Shown here: positions 8,521 to 18,600 of the stretch, piece by piece
Layout: every line of letters starts with the position of its first letter
How positions within the stretch are numbered: position 1 is the first letter of the stretch
Source: Sphingopyxis sp. LK2115
GTDB lineage: Bacteria > Pseudomonadota > Alphaproteobacteria > Sphingomonadales > Sphingomonadaceae
Reading direction: 5' to 3'
Assembly: GCF_014595975.1 (NCBI RefSeq)
Contig: NZ_JABWGQ010000059.1
Coordinates: forward strand, 1-45,480
DNA: 45,480 nucleotides
Notes under the pieces: model-generated
Told to the model about the DNA's origin: nothing
Database searches by the model: none
What the model saw: only the letters and a program-made list of their open reading frames with translations
Program-made: the position numbers and the translations under genes

Positions 8521-9584
8521 GCGCGGCGGCGCAGGACCACGGCGCCCGGCAGGCGGCGCGCGCGATCGACGCGCTGCGCCGCGGCTGGCCGTTGCGCGTC
8601 ACCGGCGCCGACGGCGCGCTCGACCTGCTCGCGGTCGAAAGTGCGCGCGACGACACGTTGGCGGCCTTTGCGAGCGGCGATCTGCTGCTGTCGGGCGAGC
8701 GGGCGGTGACGCTCAAACTTACCAATCAGCGCGCGGCGGCGACGCCCGGCCCCGTGCGGCTCGCGGACGCCGCCGACAGGGTCGCGGCCGCGCTGGCGAT
8801 CGCAGACCCCGCGCTCGACCTTGCGAACCCGTTGAAAGGGCCGTTCCACACCGTTGCGACGGGCGGCGACGCCGCCGCGGCGGCGGCGATGACAATGGCG
8901 CGCCATGCGGGGCTGCTCCCCGCCTTCTTCGTGCGCGGCGCGGCGGGTGAAGCCGAAACCATGTGCAGCGCCGACGATGTCGCCACCCTGCTCGACCCGG
9001 CGCGGCTCGACATCGCGGCGCGTGCCCGCCTGCCCGTCGCGGCAAGCGAGACGGCCGAAATCGTCGCCTTCCGCTCGCCCGAAGAGGCATCGGACCATGT
9101 TGCGCTGGTCATCGGAACGCGGGACCGCGATCCGCCCGTCGTCCGCCTGCACAGCGAATGCCTTACTGGCGACGTGCTCGGCAGCCTGAAATGCGATTGC
9201 GGGCCGCAGCTCCATGCCGCGCTCCATGCGATGGCCGATGCGCCTTGGGGCGTGCTGCTCTATCTGCGGCAGGAAGGCCGAGGGATCGGGCTGGTCAACA
9301 AGCTGCGCGCCTATGCGCTGCAGGACCAGGGTTATGACACGGTTGATGCCAATCTCCGGCTCGGTTTCCCCATCGAGGCGCGCGACTTCGCAATTGCGGC
9401 GCGGATGCTGGAACTGCTGAACGTGCCCCGCATCCGGCTGATGACCAACAATCCCGAAAAGGTTGCGCGGCTGGAAAAGGAAGGCGTCGAGGTGGTCGAG
9501 CGCCTGCCGCTTGCACTGCCCACCAACCCGCATAACGAGCATTATCTCGCGACCAAGCGCGACCGGACGGGGCATCAGCTCTGA
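8517..9584 (+). CDS. ribA: GTP cyclohydrolase II with long N-terminal extension
   Basis: This 355-residue protein catalyses the first step of riboflavin synthesis, opening GTP to a diaminopyrimidine. The C-terminal roughly 200 residues are a complete GTP cyclohydrolase II: RLHSECLTGDVLGSLKCDCG supplies the three zinc cysteines, YLRQEGRGIGL is the catalytic loop, and MTNNPEKV lies near the end. The N-terminal roughly 150 residues look like a degenerate DHBP-synthase-type domain without its acidic catalytic motifs, a form known in alphaproteobacteria. The proposed start is TTG at 8517, overlapping the xth stop (TTGA). An ORF start at 8346 lies inside xth and is unlikely. Confidence 0.9.
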   Translation: MSAAAQDHGARQAARAIDALRRGWPLRVTGADGALDLLAVESARDDTLAAFASGDLLLSGERAVTLKLTNQRAAATPGPVRLADAADRVAAALAIADPALDLANPLKGPFHTVATGGDAAAAAAMTMARHAGLLPAFFVRGAAGEAETMCSADDVATLLDPARLDIAARARLPVAASETAEIVAFRSPEEASDHVALVIGTRDRDPPVVRLHSECLTGDVLGSLKCDCGPQLHAALHAMADAPWGVLLYLRQEGRGIGLVNKLRAYALQDQGYDTVDANLRLGFPIEARDFAIAARMLELLNVPRIRLMTNNPEKVARLEKEGVEVVERLPLALPTNPHNEHYLATKRDRTGHQL

Positions 9585-9647
9585 CCGCAAGATCGTGATT
9601 CTGGCTCGCACAAAGCCGCGAATCAACAAAGACTGGCCCCGAACCCC

Positions 9648-9673
9648 GTTCGCCCTGAACGTGTCAAAGGGCC
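9648..9673. repeat. Short REP-like palindrome
   Basis: The sequence around GCCCTGAACGTGTCAAAGGGC has 5-bp arms GCCCT (9652-9656) and AGGGC (9668-9672). It resembles the CCTGA...TCGAAGG palindromes dispersed in sphingomonad intergenic regions (recognised from memory). It lies between the convergent ribA and LytTR genes and might act as a weak terminator. Confidence 0.45.
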
Positions 9674-9774
9674 ATTCCTTGTTTGCAACGTCCAAGCGAA
9701 GCGCGATGATCGGGCACGCTCAGCACAAAGGATGACGGGCGGTCCTGCGGGGTCGCGGCTTCGCGCTCGTCAGA

Positions 9775-10581
9775 TCAATGCACGAACCTTGCCACCACGT
9801 CGCGGTAGCTGCGGCTGACCTTCACCTGCGCGCCCGAGCCGAGGATGAGGAAACATTCGCCGTTGGTGTGCGGCTTCACCTGCTTGACCTGGCTCAGGTT
9901 CACGATCGTCGAGCGATGAACGCGCTGGAAATTGCGCGGGTCGAGCCGCTTTTCCAGGTCCTTCATCGTTTCGCGTAGGATCAGGCTGTTGTCGGCGGTA
10001 TAGATGCACATATAGTCGCCCGCAGCGTCGATGCGTTCGATGCTGTCGACGTCGACACGGAAAATCTGCCCGCGATCCTTGATGTTGATCATCTTTTCAT
10101 AGCGGTCGGCCGACGGCGCGTCGGGCACGGCATCGGCGCCATATTCCTCGACCGCTTCGGGCGCGACCTCGGCGAGCACCGTCTTCAGCCGTTCGACCTC
10201 GGCGGCGCCGCGCTTTTCGGCGAGCCGCTGGCGCACGCGGTCGAGCGCGTCGGCGAGGCGCTCCGGCTCGACAGGTTTGACAAGATAGTCGACCGCCTGC
10301 GCCTCGAAGGCGCGGATCGCATGATCCGAAAAGGCGGTGACGAAGACGACGAGCGGCGGCTCGACCTCCATCAACCCCTGGATCACCGAAAATCCGTCGA
10401 AACCCGGCATCTGGATGTCAAGAAAGACGAGGTCGGGTTTATGCGTCTTGATCTTGCGGATGGCCTCGCGGCCGTTCTGGGCGGTGTCGACCACCTCGAC
10501 ATCCGAATGCGCCTCGAGCCGCAGTTGCAGGCCCTGGGTCGCCAATTTTTCGTCATCCACCAGGATGGTTCTGATCGTCAT
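9775..10581 (-). CDS. LytTR-family response regulator
   Basis: The 268-residue protein has a receiver domain (residues 1-120) with phospho-acceptor Asp55 in FLDIQMPG and the conserved Lys in YLVKPVEP, followed by a C-terminal LytTR DNA-binding domain with FQRVHRSTIVNLSQVK. Such AlgR/LytR-type regulators bind direct repeats upstream of envelope or polysaccharide genes. The gene overlaps the upstream histidine kinase by four bases (ATGA), so the two form a translationally coupled two-component pair. The target genes are not evident from the window. Confidence 0.93.
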   Translation of the reverse strand: MTIRTILVDDEKLATQGLQLRLEAHSDVEVVDTAQNGREAIRKIKTHKPDLVFLDIQMPGFDGFSVIQGLMEVEPPLVVFVTAFSDHAIRAFEAQAVDYLVKPVEPERLADALDRVRQRLAEKRGAAEVERLKTVLAEVAPEAVEEYGADAVPDAPSADRYEKMINIKDRGQIFRVDVDSIERIDAAGDYMCIYTADNSLILRETMKDLEKRLDPRNFQRVHRSTIVNLSQVKQVKPHTNGECFLILGSGAQVKVSRSYRDVVARFVH

Positions 10582-11702
10582 GTGCCTTCGGTTCCAATTC
10601 TTGCTTGCCCATCGGGCTGGAACGGAAACTCGATCACCACCGTGAAGCCGCCCTCAGCGCCCGCCTGGGCGTCGAACCGGTGCTGGTCGCCAAAAGCCTG
10701 CGCCAGGCGGTCCCGGATATTGGCTAAACCCACGCCGGTCGATTCCGTTGCAACACCCGTGGTGGGGTCGGTGCGGTCGCCTGACAATCCCGCGCCGTTG
10801 TCGGACACGGTGATCCGGACATTTTGACCGGCCAGCTGTGCGGAAATGGTGATGTCGGCGCCATCCTCCTGCGGCGTCACCGCATATTTTATGGCGTTTT
10901 CGATCAGCGGCTGGAGCAGCAGCGAGGGCAGGCGTGCGCGCGCCACCGCCGGGTCGATCGCGAAATGCGGCCGCAGCCGATCCTCGAAGCGCATTTTTTC
11001 GATGTCGAGGTAAAGCTTCAGCGTCTCGATTTCCTGCGCCAGCGTCACCTGTGCGGTCGGCTCGTTGGCGAGTGTGTAGCGGAGGAAGGCCGAAAGGCGC
11101 GACAGCATCGCGTTCGCCGGCTCGGCCTGTTTCAAGAGCACGAGCGTCGAAATGCTGTTCAGCGTGTTGAACAGGAAATGCGGATTGAGCTGGTAGCGCA
11201 GCATCGCAAGCTGCGCCGACGCGGCCTGCGCCTCCAGCCGCAGCACGCGATCATTCTGTTCCTCAAGCTGGAGGAAATAGTTGATCGCGAAATAGAGCGC
11301 CGACCAGGCCGCGAGCGAAGTCGCGTCGATATAGACCGCGCCGAGCAGCAGGCTGGTGAAGCCGGCCTCGCTCGCCGGATTCTGGATCTGCGCGACCCAG
11401 GCATCAATGAACGCCCAGAGCGCGGTCGCAAGGCCCGCCAGCCCGAAACTGACCCCCCACATCAAAAGCGGTCGGCGATTGATGAGCGCGCGGTAACAGA
11501 CCGACAGGATCAGCGTCAGCGAAAAGCCGGTGATCGCCGAAATCACCTGCGGAATCAGAAAGGTGAATGCCTGTCCGTTGGCGAGTCCCGATACGCCGCG
11601 CAGCCCGAGCCACGCCGCCCAGCCAAGGATCTGGAGGTTCCAGAAGGCGCGAACCTTGTTGTCGAAAAAGGGACCGGGCGAGGTCAGGCGGAACAGCGGC
11701 AT
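10578..11702 (-). CDS. LytS/YehU-type sensor histidine kinase
   Basis: The 374-residue membrane kinase has about four hydrophobic segments in the first 160 residues, a short coiled coil (LQLEEQNDRVLRLEAQ), then the His_kinase domain with LRYQLNPHFLFNTLNS near residue 170, and an HATPase domain with LLQPLIENAIKYAV and DNGAGL. It presumably phosphorylates Asp55 of the overlapping LytTR regulator. I chose the ATG at 11702 (MPLFRLTSPG), because the upstream 38 residues of the open frame are arginine-rich noise. No dedicated extracytoplasmic sensor domain is visible, so the membrane segments themselves probably sense the signal. Confidence 0.92.
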   Translation of the reverse strand: MPLFRLTSPGPFFDNKVRAFWNLQILGWAAWLGLRGVSGLANGQAFTFLIPQVISAITGFSLTLILSVCYRALINRRPLLMWGVSFGLAGLATALWAFIDAWVAQIQNPASEAGFTSLLLGAVYIDATSLAAWSALYFAINYFLQLEEQNDRVLRLEAQAASAQLAMLRYQLNPHFLFNTLNSISTLVLLKQAEPANAMLSRLSAFLRYTLANEPTAQVTLAQEIETLKLYLDIEKMRFEDRLRPHFAIDPAVARARLPSLLLQPLIENAIKYAVTPQEDGADITISAQLAGQNVRITVSDNGAGLSGDRTDPTTGVATESTGVGLANIRDRLAQAFGDQHRFDAQAGAEGGFTVVIEFPFQPDGQARIGTEGT

Positions 11703-11766
11703 GGAAGTCCGGGCGAGGGCGGGCGTCAACGGCCGCGCGCGACGAAGTGGACGGCGCGGCGGCCGG

Positions 11767-12294
11767 TCATTCGGCCGCGACCGACGCCGACGCCGTCGGC
11801 CCGTCGGCGCGCGCACGCGCCTGGCCGAGCGGCTGAAGCTCCGAGCGATGTTTCCACAACAGTTCCTTGTAGCCGATCACGCGGCCGTCGTGCGCAGTCA
11901 GGCGAACGGGACCGATCGGCTGTTCGTCGCGCGCATCGACGAGCACAGGGGTCGAGGGCACGCCCGCGCCCCATTTTTCGCCCCATTGGCGAAGCGCAAT
12001 CATCGCGGGCAACAGGTCAATGCCCTTTTCGGTGAGCTGATAGCGCACCTTGCGCCGATCCTCGGCCATCACCTCGCGCGCCATGATGCCATGATCGACC
12101 AGCTTCGTCAGCCGGTTCGACAGGATGTTGCGCGCGATATTGAGTTCCTGCTGGAACTCCTCGAAATGATGGACGCCGTTGAACGCCGCGCGCAGGATCA
12201 TAAACGACCAGCGTTCGCCCATCGCTTCCAGCGCCAGCGGCAGCGCGCAATTGCCGCCATCGAGATCGTTCAAGACTTCGCGTAATTTTCCCAT
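11767..12294 (-). CDS. HxlR-family transcriptional regulator
   Basis: The 175-residue protein has an HxlR winged helix: the N-terminal CALPLALEAMGERWSFMILR, then HHFEEFQQELNIARNILSNR, and the wing segment with YQLTEKGIDLLPAM. HxlR proteins are small dimeric regulators that often respond to electrophiles or oxidants, sometimes through an N-terminal Cys, as present here (Cys16). The C-terminal roughly 60 residues extend beyond the minimal domain. I chose ATG at 12294; the TTG at 12300 is a poorer alternative. It lies 64 bases upstream of the histidine kinase on the same strand and may be co-transcribed with it. Confidence 0.88.
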   Translation of the reverse strand: MGKLREVLNDLDGGNCALPLALEAMGERWSFMILRAAFNGVHHFEEFQQELNIARNILSNRLTKLVDHGIMAREVMAEDRRKVRYQLTEKGIDLLPAMIALRQWGEKWGAGVPSTPVLVDARDEQPIGPVRLTAHDGRVIGYKELLWKHRSELQPLGQARARADGPTASASVAAE

Positions 12295-12328
12295 GGCCAA
12301 GCCCTAACGTAAAATCGCCGTCCGTGCC

Positions 12329-12365
12329 AAAAAAATATAGGCCCCGCGTTGCATTTCGCAACGGG
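12329..12365 (-). terminator. Rho-independent terminator of the glycosyltransferase gene
   Basis: On the minus strand CCCGTTGC, loop GAAAT and GCAACGCGGGG form a strong stem, followed by a run of seven T (positions 12329-12335 on the plus strand are A). It begins 15 bases after the glycosyltransferase stop. Confidence 0.8.
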
Positions 12366-12379
12366 AAGCGGGCGGCGCG

Positions 12380-13264
12380 TCAGGCGGCAAGACGGTTGCG
12401 CGCGACGACGAGCGACCAGCGCGCCAGTGCGGGCAGCTGTGCGATGACCGGTGCGGGATGCACGCGGAACGCACGACCGACAAGGTCGAAGCGCCAGCGC
12501 CGCTGGCTGCGCAGCGCGAGGCCGAGGAGGATTTCGCTGCGGCTGCGCGCGGGCAGCGTGGCAGGAAGCGCGCGCTCGACAATTTCGGCGGTCAGCGCCT
12601 GGATCTGGTCCGCGCGCTGGCTGGTCAGGCTGCCGCCATGTTTGCGGTAGACGTAGAGATCCTCGTGCAGCGTGACAAAGGTGAAGCGCTGGGCCGCGCG
12701 CAACCAGAAATCATAATCCTCGACCCCGAAGAGCTGAGGATCATAGCCACCGAGCGCCTCGGTCACGTGCGCGCGATAGAGGAAGCAGGCACCGATATTG
12801 TTGCCGTAGAGCAGGCGCTCGACCGGCCCGACGCGCGAAACGCCGATTTCGCTGCCCGCATCGTCGATCATCGTGAAATCGGCGTGGACGATGTCGGCGC
12901 GCGGATGCGCGTCGAGCGTCGCGACGAGGCGCGTGAGCATCTGCGGCCGGAGCAGATTATCGTCGGATGTCCAGCTGTGCAGTGATCCGCGCGCCACGGC
13001 AAAGCCGTGATTGAGCGCCGCGGGCAGGCCGACATTGGCGTCGAGCCGCAAGCGCCGTACGCGCGCGTCGCGCGCCGCCGCGTCGGCCATGATCGCTGGC
13101 GAGGCATCGTTCGAGGCGTCGTCGACCAGGATCAGCTCGAAATCGGTGAAATGCTGGGCGAGCACCGATTCGATCGCATCGGCCAGCCAGCGTGCGCCAT
13201 TGTGCACTGGCATGACCATCGACACGCGCGGCGGCGCCGTCGAATCAAGAGCTTCGGTCCCCAT
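12380..13264 (-). CDS. Family 2 glycosyltransferase
   Basis: The 294-residue GT-A fold enzyme transfers a sugar from a nucleotide donor to an unknown acceptor, probably in surface polysaccharide or glycolipid synthesis. The N-terminus has VSMVMPVHNGARWLADAIES, the nucleotide-binding ILVDDASND, the metal-binding SDD in SWTSDDNL, and the acidic catalytic motif GVEDYDFWLRAAQR. No transmembrane segment is obvious. I chose ATG at 13264 (MGTEALDST); the open frame runs up to 13381 but that extension lacks similarity to the family. It is divergent from rsh, and a terminator follows directly. The sequence does not identify the donor sugar. Confidence 0.9.
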   Translation of the reverse strand: MGTEALDSTAPPRVSMVMPVHNGARWLADAIESVLAQHFTDFELILVDDASNDASPAIMADAAARDARVRRLRLDANVGLPAALNHGFAVARGSLHSWTSDDNLLRPQMLTRLVATLDAHPRADIVHADFTMIDDAGSEIGVSRVGPVERLLYGNNIGACFLYRAHVTEALGGYDPQLFGVEDYDFWLRAAQRFTFVTLHEDLYVYRKHGGSLTSQRADQIQALTAEIVERALPATLPARSRSEILLGLALRSQRRWRFDLVGRAFRVHPAPVIAQLPALARWSLVVARNRLAA

Positions 13265-13389
13265 GGCCGACCGTCCTAGCGGTGACGCACGATGCTTCCA
13301 ACGCGCTTTACCAAAGTTGCTAACGTCTTCGGCCTGACGCACGCAAGTTTCGCATTGCAATATGCGCGCCAAGGGCGACATTGAGGAGG

Positions 13390-15483
13390 ATGCTGAGGCA
13401 ATATGAACTTGTCGAGCGCGTGCGCGCTTATGATCCCGACGTCGACGAGGCGCTGCTCAACCGCGCCTATGTCTTCACGGTGCAGAAGCACGGCAGCCAG
13501 AAGCGCGCGTCAGGCGACCCCTATTTCAGCCATCCGGTCGAGGTTGCGGGAATCCTGACCGACCTGCATCTCGACAGCGAAACGATCGTCACTGCATTGC
13601 TCCACGACACGCTGGAGGATACGCTGACGACGCCAGAGGAGATCGAGCGGCTGTTTGGTCCCGACGTCGGGCGGCTGGTCGACGGCGTCACCAAATTGAG
13701 CAAGATCGAGGCGCAGACCGAGAATGAGCGCGCCGCGGAAAATCTGCGCAAGTTCCTGCTCGCCATGTCGGACGACATCCGCGTTCTGCTCGTCAAGCTC
13801 GCCGACCGGCTGCACAATATGCGCACGCTGCATTTCATCGAGAATCCCGACAAGCGTCGGCGCATCGCCAGGGAGACGATGGACATCTATGCCCCGCTCG
13901 CCGAGCGGATCGGCATGTATGAATATATGCGCGAGATGCAGCTGCTCGCGTTCCGCGAGCTCGAACCCGAAGCCTATGCGACGATCACCGGCCGCCTTGC
14001 CAAGCTGACCGCGGGGGGCAAGGACAAGGTCGCGGCGATCAGCCGCGAGTTCAGGGAGCTGCTGTCGGCCGCGGGGATCGAGGCCGAGGTGTCGGGGCGC
14101 GAGAAGCATCCCTATTCGATCTGGCGCAAGATGCAGGAACGCCACGTCAGCTTCGAGCAGGTGACCGACATCATCGCTTTCCGCGTCATCACCCCGACCG
14201 ACGCCGACTGTTACGCCGCGCTGGGGCTGATCCACCGCAAGTGGAAAATGGTGCCCGGCCGGTTCAAGGACTATATCTCGACCCCCAAGCGCAACGGATA
14301 CAAGTCGCTGCACACGACGATCATGCACCAGCAGAATATGCGCATCGAAATCCAGATCCGCAGCGTCGGGATGCATAAGGAATCCGAGTTCGGGCTGGCC
14401 GCGCACTGGGCGTATAAACAGGGCGGCAGCGGCCCCGACGGGCAGGCGGGGTGGATCCGCGACCTCATCGAAATCCTCGAACAGACCCACGATCCCGACG
14501 AACTGCTCGAAAACACGCGCATCGCGATGTATCAGGATCGCATCTTTGCGTTCACCCCGAAGGGCAGTCTGCACCAGCTGCCCAAGGGCGCAACGCCGGT
14601 CGATTTCGCTTATGCCGTCCACACCGGGCTCGGCGACCGGACCGTCGGCGCCAAGGTCAACGGGCGGCTCGTCCCGCTGCGCACGCAGCTTGCCAATGGC
14701 GATACGGTCGAAATCCTGTCGTCGGACAAGCAGACGCCGCAGCCAGCGTGGCTGGGCTTTGCCGTGACCGGCAAGGCGCGCGCGGCGATCCGCCGCCACG
14801 TCCGCTCGAAAGAGAAGGTCGAACTCGCCGCCCTGGGCCGCAAGATGTACGACGAGATCGCCCGCCGCCTGCCCAACAAGGTTGGCGACAAGGCGCGCGC
14901 CGCCGCGCTGACGCGGCTGAAACTCGAAGACGACAGCGCGCTTTATATCGCGATCGCCAAGCAACGGCTGACCGACGACGCGGTGCTCGAGGCGCTCGTC
15001 CCCGGCATCACCGCCGAGATGAAGACCAAACCCGGCAAGCTGGTCCAGGGCGCGGCGGTGTCGATCGCGGGGCTGACGCCGGGCGTCGCCTATCAGCTCG
15101 CCGATTGCTGCCATCCGGTGCCCGGCGATCGCATCGTCGGCCTGGCACGCCCCGGCGAGGGGATCGAGGTGCATGTCATCGACTGTCCCAGCCTGGCCGA
15201 CGGCGTCGATGCCGACTGGATCGACCTCAGGTGGCAGGAGGACAGCGAGGGGGGCAACGCACGGCTGTGCATCGTCATTCTGAACGAACCCGGCACGCTG
15301 GCCGAAATGTCGGGCATTCTTGCCGCCAATATGGCGAATATCACCAATTTGCGCCTGTCGAACCGCGAGGGCGGATTCCACACCTATGACGTCGTCGTCG
15401 AGGTGCGCGACGTCCAGCATGTGATGCGCATATTGTCGGCGCTGCGCGCGTCGGACAGCGTGGTGCAGGCCGAGCGGTTATAG
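13390..15483 (+). CDS. spoT: Bifunctional (p)ppGpp synthetase/hydrolase (Rsh)
   Basis: This 697-residue RelA/SpoT homologue makes and degrades the alarmone (p)ppGpp. The N-terminal HD hydrolase has LLHDTLEDT near residue 72. The synthetase domain has GRFKDYISTPKRNGYKSLHT near residue 290; its R-x-K-D motif is the form found in bifunctional enzymes, as opposed to the E-x-D-D form of dedicated RelA. A TGS domain (FTPKGSLHQLPKGATPVDFA) and a C-terminal ACT domain follow. Start choice is awkward: GAGGAGG directly abuts the ATG at 13390 with no spacing, while a TTG at 13381 lies upstream. The family N-terminus MLRQYELVERV favours 13390. It is divergent from the glycosyltransferase. Confidence 0.95.
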   Translation: MLRQYELVERVRAYDPDVDEALLNRAYVFTVQKHGSQKRASGDPYFSHPVEVAGILTDLHLDSETIVTALLHDTLEDTLTTPEEIERLFGPDVGRLVDGVTKLSKIEAQTENERAAENLRKFLLAMSDDIRVLLVKLADRLHNMRTLHFIENPDKRRRIARETMDIYAPLAERIGMYEYMREMQLLAFRELEPEAYATITGRLAKLTAGGKDKVAAISREFRELLSAAGIEAEVSGREKHPYSIWRKMQERHVSFEQVTDIIAFRVITPTDADCYAALGLIHRKWKMVPGRFKDYISTPKRNGYKSLHTTIMHQQNMRIEIQIRSVGMHKESEFGLAAHWAYKQGGSGPDGQAGWIRDLIEILEQTHDPDELLENTRIAMYQDRIFAFTPKGSLHQLPKGATPVDFAYAVHTGLGDRTVGAKVNGRLVPLRTQLANGDTVEILSSDKQTPQPAWLGFAVTGKARAAIRRHVRSKEKVELAALGRKMYDEIARRLPNKVGDKARAAALTRLKLEDDSALYIAIAKQRLTDDAVLEALVPGITAEMKTKPGKLVQGAAVSIAGLTPGVAYQLADCCHPVPGDRIVGLARPGEGIEVHVIDCPSLADGVDADWIDLRWQEDSEGGNARLCIVILNEPGTLAEMSGILAANMANITNLRLSNREGGFHTYDVVVEVRDVQHVMRILSALRASDSVVQAERL

Positions 15484-15661
15484 GCGGAACAGCGGCGACG
15501 GATTTGGGGTGGGTCCGCCCCCCCCTTCATTCCGTTCGCATCGAGCGCAGCCGACATACCCATCGACCCCGCGCCGCGCCGAGGCGCATCTCGACTCCGC
15601 CTGATGCGAACCGATTTTTATGCTGTCATGTCCGCACCCGGTCGCGTCGGGACCAGCACCT

Positions 15662-18600
15662 TCAATTGGTGTAGAGCAGCGGCGGCCGCCACGCATTCTC
15701 GTCGACCTCGTCGCGAACCTTGTAGACCATCCCCTTGCTGTTCAGGAACAGCTTCTCCATCTCGGGCCGGGTGAAGGGACGCGAGCCCAGGCGGCCGAAC
15801 ACCGCCATCTGTCCGCCCGTTTCGTCGACCGCCCGGTCGCGATCGAGTCCCTTTGACAACGCCAGGGCGGGCGAAGGCGTTTTGGCCCAGGCGATAAGTT
15901 CGGGCGTCGGTTTGGGGGAGAAGCCATAGAGGCCGGGATTGTTCGGGCTGGTGAGCTGGATCACCTTGATGCCGGCGCGCCCGTCGGCGACATAGGCGAA
16001 GAGCGAGGCGTTGGTCGATGCGACGATCACATCCTCGGCATCCTGCATCGCGCCGTCAAAGGTCAGCGCCGGCCAGACGAGCGGCGCTGCGGGGCGCGTC
16101 ACATCGACGATGACCAGGCCGTCGGCCTTTGCCGCGACATAGAGGTAGGTGCGCGCCACATAGAGCTTGCGCGCATTGGCGAGCCGCACCGTGCCCGACG
16201 GCACCGCCACCGGCTGCGCCATGTTCGTGACGTCGAACAGCTTGACCCCCTCGGCATCGGTGACCCAGAGGTAGCGGAACTGCACCGCGCTCGCGCGGGC
16301 ATCGGTCAGCGGCACTTGCGCGGTAACCTTTGGCTGGAGCGGCGTCGAAAGGTCGAGCACGACGAGGCCCGCATCGGTGGTGATATAGGCATAGCTGCCC
16401 GCCAGCGTGACGTGCCGCGCGCCGGCCAGCACATTGCCCTCGTTCCAGGTCAGCGCCCGGCGAAGCTTGTTGTTGCGGAACTCGCCGTCGGCCAGCGTGT
16501 CGACATCGACGAGCACCAACCCCTCGACGCTGTCGGTGATGACGGCGTAGCGATAGATGTCGTGCATCACCTGTTCGTGATTTTCCGGGAAATGCTTGAC
16601 GATATTCTCGTTGCGACTGACGCTGATCGGCTGGGTGGTCGCAAGCGCCATGCAGGTCGCATTCCTCGTCTTCACATGCGTGTCGTGGCCGAGCGGCGAA
16701 AAGGGGGCGCGGACGATGCGTTCGGAAAAGCCCTTGTTGCCGATCGAGGCGACGTCATAGACGCGGAAGCCGCCCCTGCCCTCTGCAACGAACATATATT
16801 CGCCGCGCTGTTGCAGGCAGTTGACGCGGCCGCTCGTGTCCTGAACGATGTTCGCAAACTCTTCAAGCGCCTGCGTTTCGCCCGATCCCCTGGCGTCGAA
16901 AATCTTGCCGCGGACCCAGTTTTTCAGCTCCCTGCCATTCTGGTCGACGTGGAGCTTCCAATAATCGGGATAGGCGTAGCGGTGGAGGTAGGAGCCGATC
17001 ACCGCCTGTGGCTCGTCCCATTCGGTCACGCGCGTTGCCTGGAACCCGTCCTCCATCCCTGACCAGACATTCAGTCCGACGAAATTGACGAAATTGGTGC
17101 CGAGCAGAAGCAGCTGCGCCATGATCGCATTATTGTCGTCGGCGGCGGACAGATGGCAGTCGCTGCACTGCTTGGTTTCCTGCCGCCGCACCGTGTGCGG
17201 GAAATGCGGGGCAAAGGCCTGGCTCGAATAGCCCGCCGACGAGATCGGCGGCTGCTGCACATAGATGCGCTCGCGGTTGATGTTGGTTGACGAAAGGATC
17301 AGCGCCGAGGTCGAGCGGACGGGGGCGATGATGCCGCGCACCTCGCCGTTCGGGCCGGGCTCGCCGGGCTTGGTGAGCTGGTGACGGCCGAGCTGGAACA
17401 TCTCGTCGCGCGCCACCTGCGGGTTGTAGGTCGCGAAATTGCGCGTCTCCTCACCCTCGAAATGGTGCATCCTGGTTTTCCAGTTCGCCTCGATCGGCAA
17501 ATGGCAGCCGCCGCAGCTTGTCGTCCACGACAGGTGACAGGTGAAACAGGTCATCTTGTCGTCGCCGTGCGCCCGGTCTTCCCTGGCGACGCCCGGCCCC
17601 CATTCATATTTGCCGTCGTCGCTGCCCGATCGCGCCATCAGCTTGGCGCGGGCGGCCTTGGCGTTGAAATGCGGCCCCGGCGTCACCGCCTGCTTGACCA
17701 GGCTGACCTGCCATTCAAGCCCCGGATCGACGATCGAGCGCTGGATCAGGCCGATGACTTCGGCATCGTCGTTATATTGGAACTCGAAACGGCGGCGCCC
17801 GTCAGGGTTACGGAGCAGCGCCAGATTCGTGCCTTGCGGCCGCGCCGCGACGTTGGAGGTGAGCAGGTTGGGCAACGCGTCGGCGGTGCCGTGGCAATCC
17901 TTGCAACTGATCTCGACCGCGTTCGCCACTTCGCCCTGAATATAGCCATTGCCATGCGCGTCCTGCGCGAAGTGGCAATCGGCACATTGCATCCCCTTTT
18001 CGGCGTGAATGTCCATCATATGCACCGATTTGCCGGGGTTGATGCCCGGCGGAACGAACTTGCCCTCGACCCCGGGGCGCCCCGGATCGGCGCTCAGCAG
18101 GCAGAGGTCGCGCTCTTTCGCATCGCTGTAATGCGCGCAGCTCTTGCGCCATTTTTCCGGGTCGGCGGGATCGACGATATTTGCCGTGTCGGTGCCCCAG
18201 GTCGCCATATTGCCGTCGGCGGTCAGCAGATTGCCGTTCCGGTCGCGTTTGAAGATGCCGCGAAAGTTCCAGCCGTGACCGTGATAGTCGGCGAACTGCG
18301 TGTCCTTGTTGCTGTCGTTGACGTCATAGACGTTGCGCAGAAACTCGACATCAGCCCACAGCCCGCGCGGCGCCGCGCCTTCGGGATTGCGTTCGAGCAC
18401 CTGATGCACTTCGGCGGCGGTCGGATAACGCTGTTGCTTGTATTTCGCCTGATATTCGGCGTCGCTCATCCCCGGCGGGCGCGGCGCGCTGTTTTCGGGG
18501 CCGGGCCACAGCTGCGGCGCGTCCGATTCATAATCCCACATCGTGTAGCCGAGGTAGGAGTTGAGGAAGATATTGGGCTGGTGCATGTGGCACGTCATGC

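Noticed and set aside
13510..15420. 636-residue minus-strand ORF
   Set aside because: Antisense to rsh, which has complete domains on the other strand.
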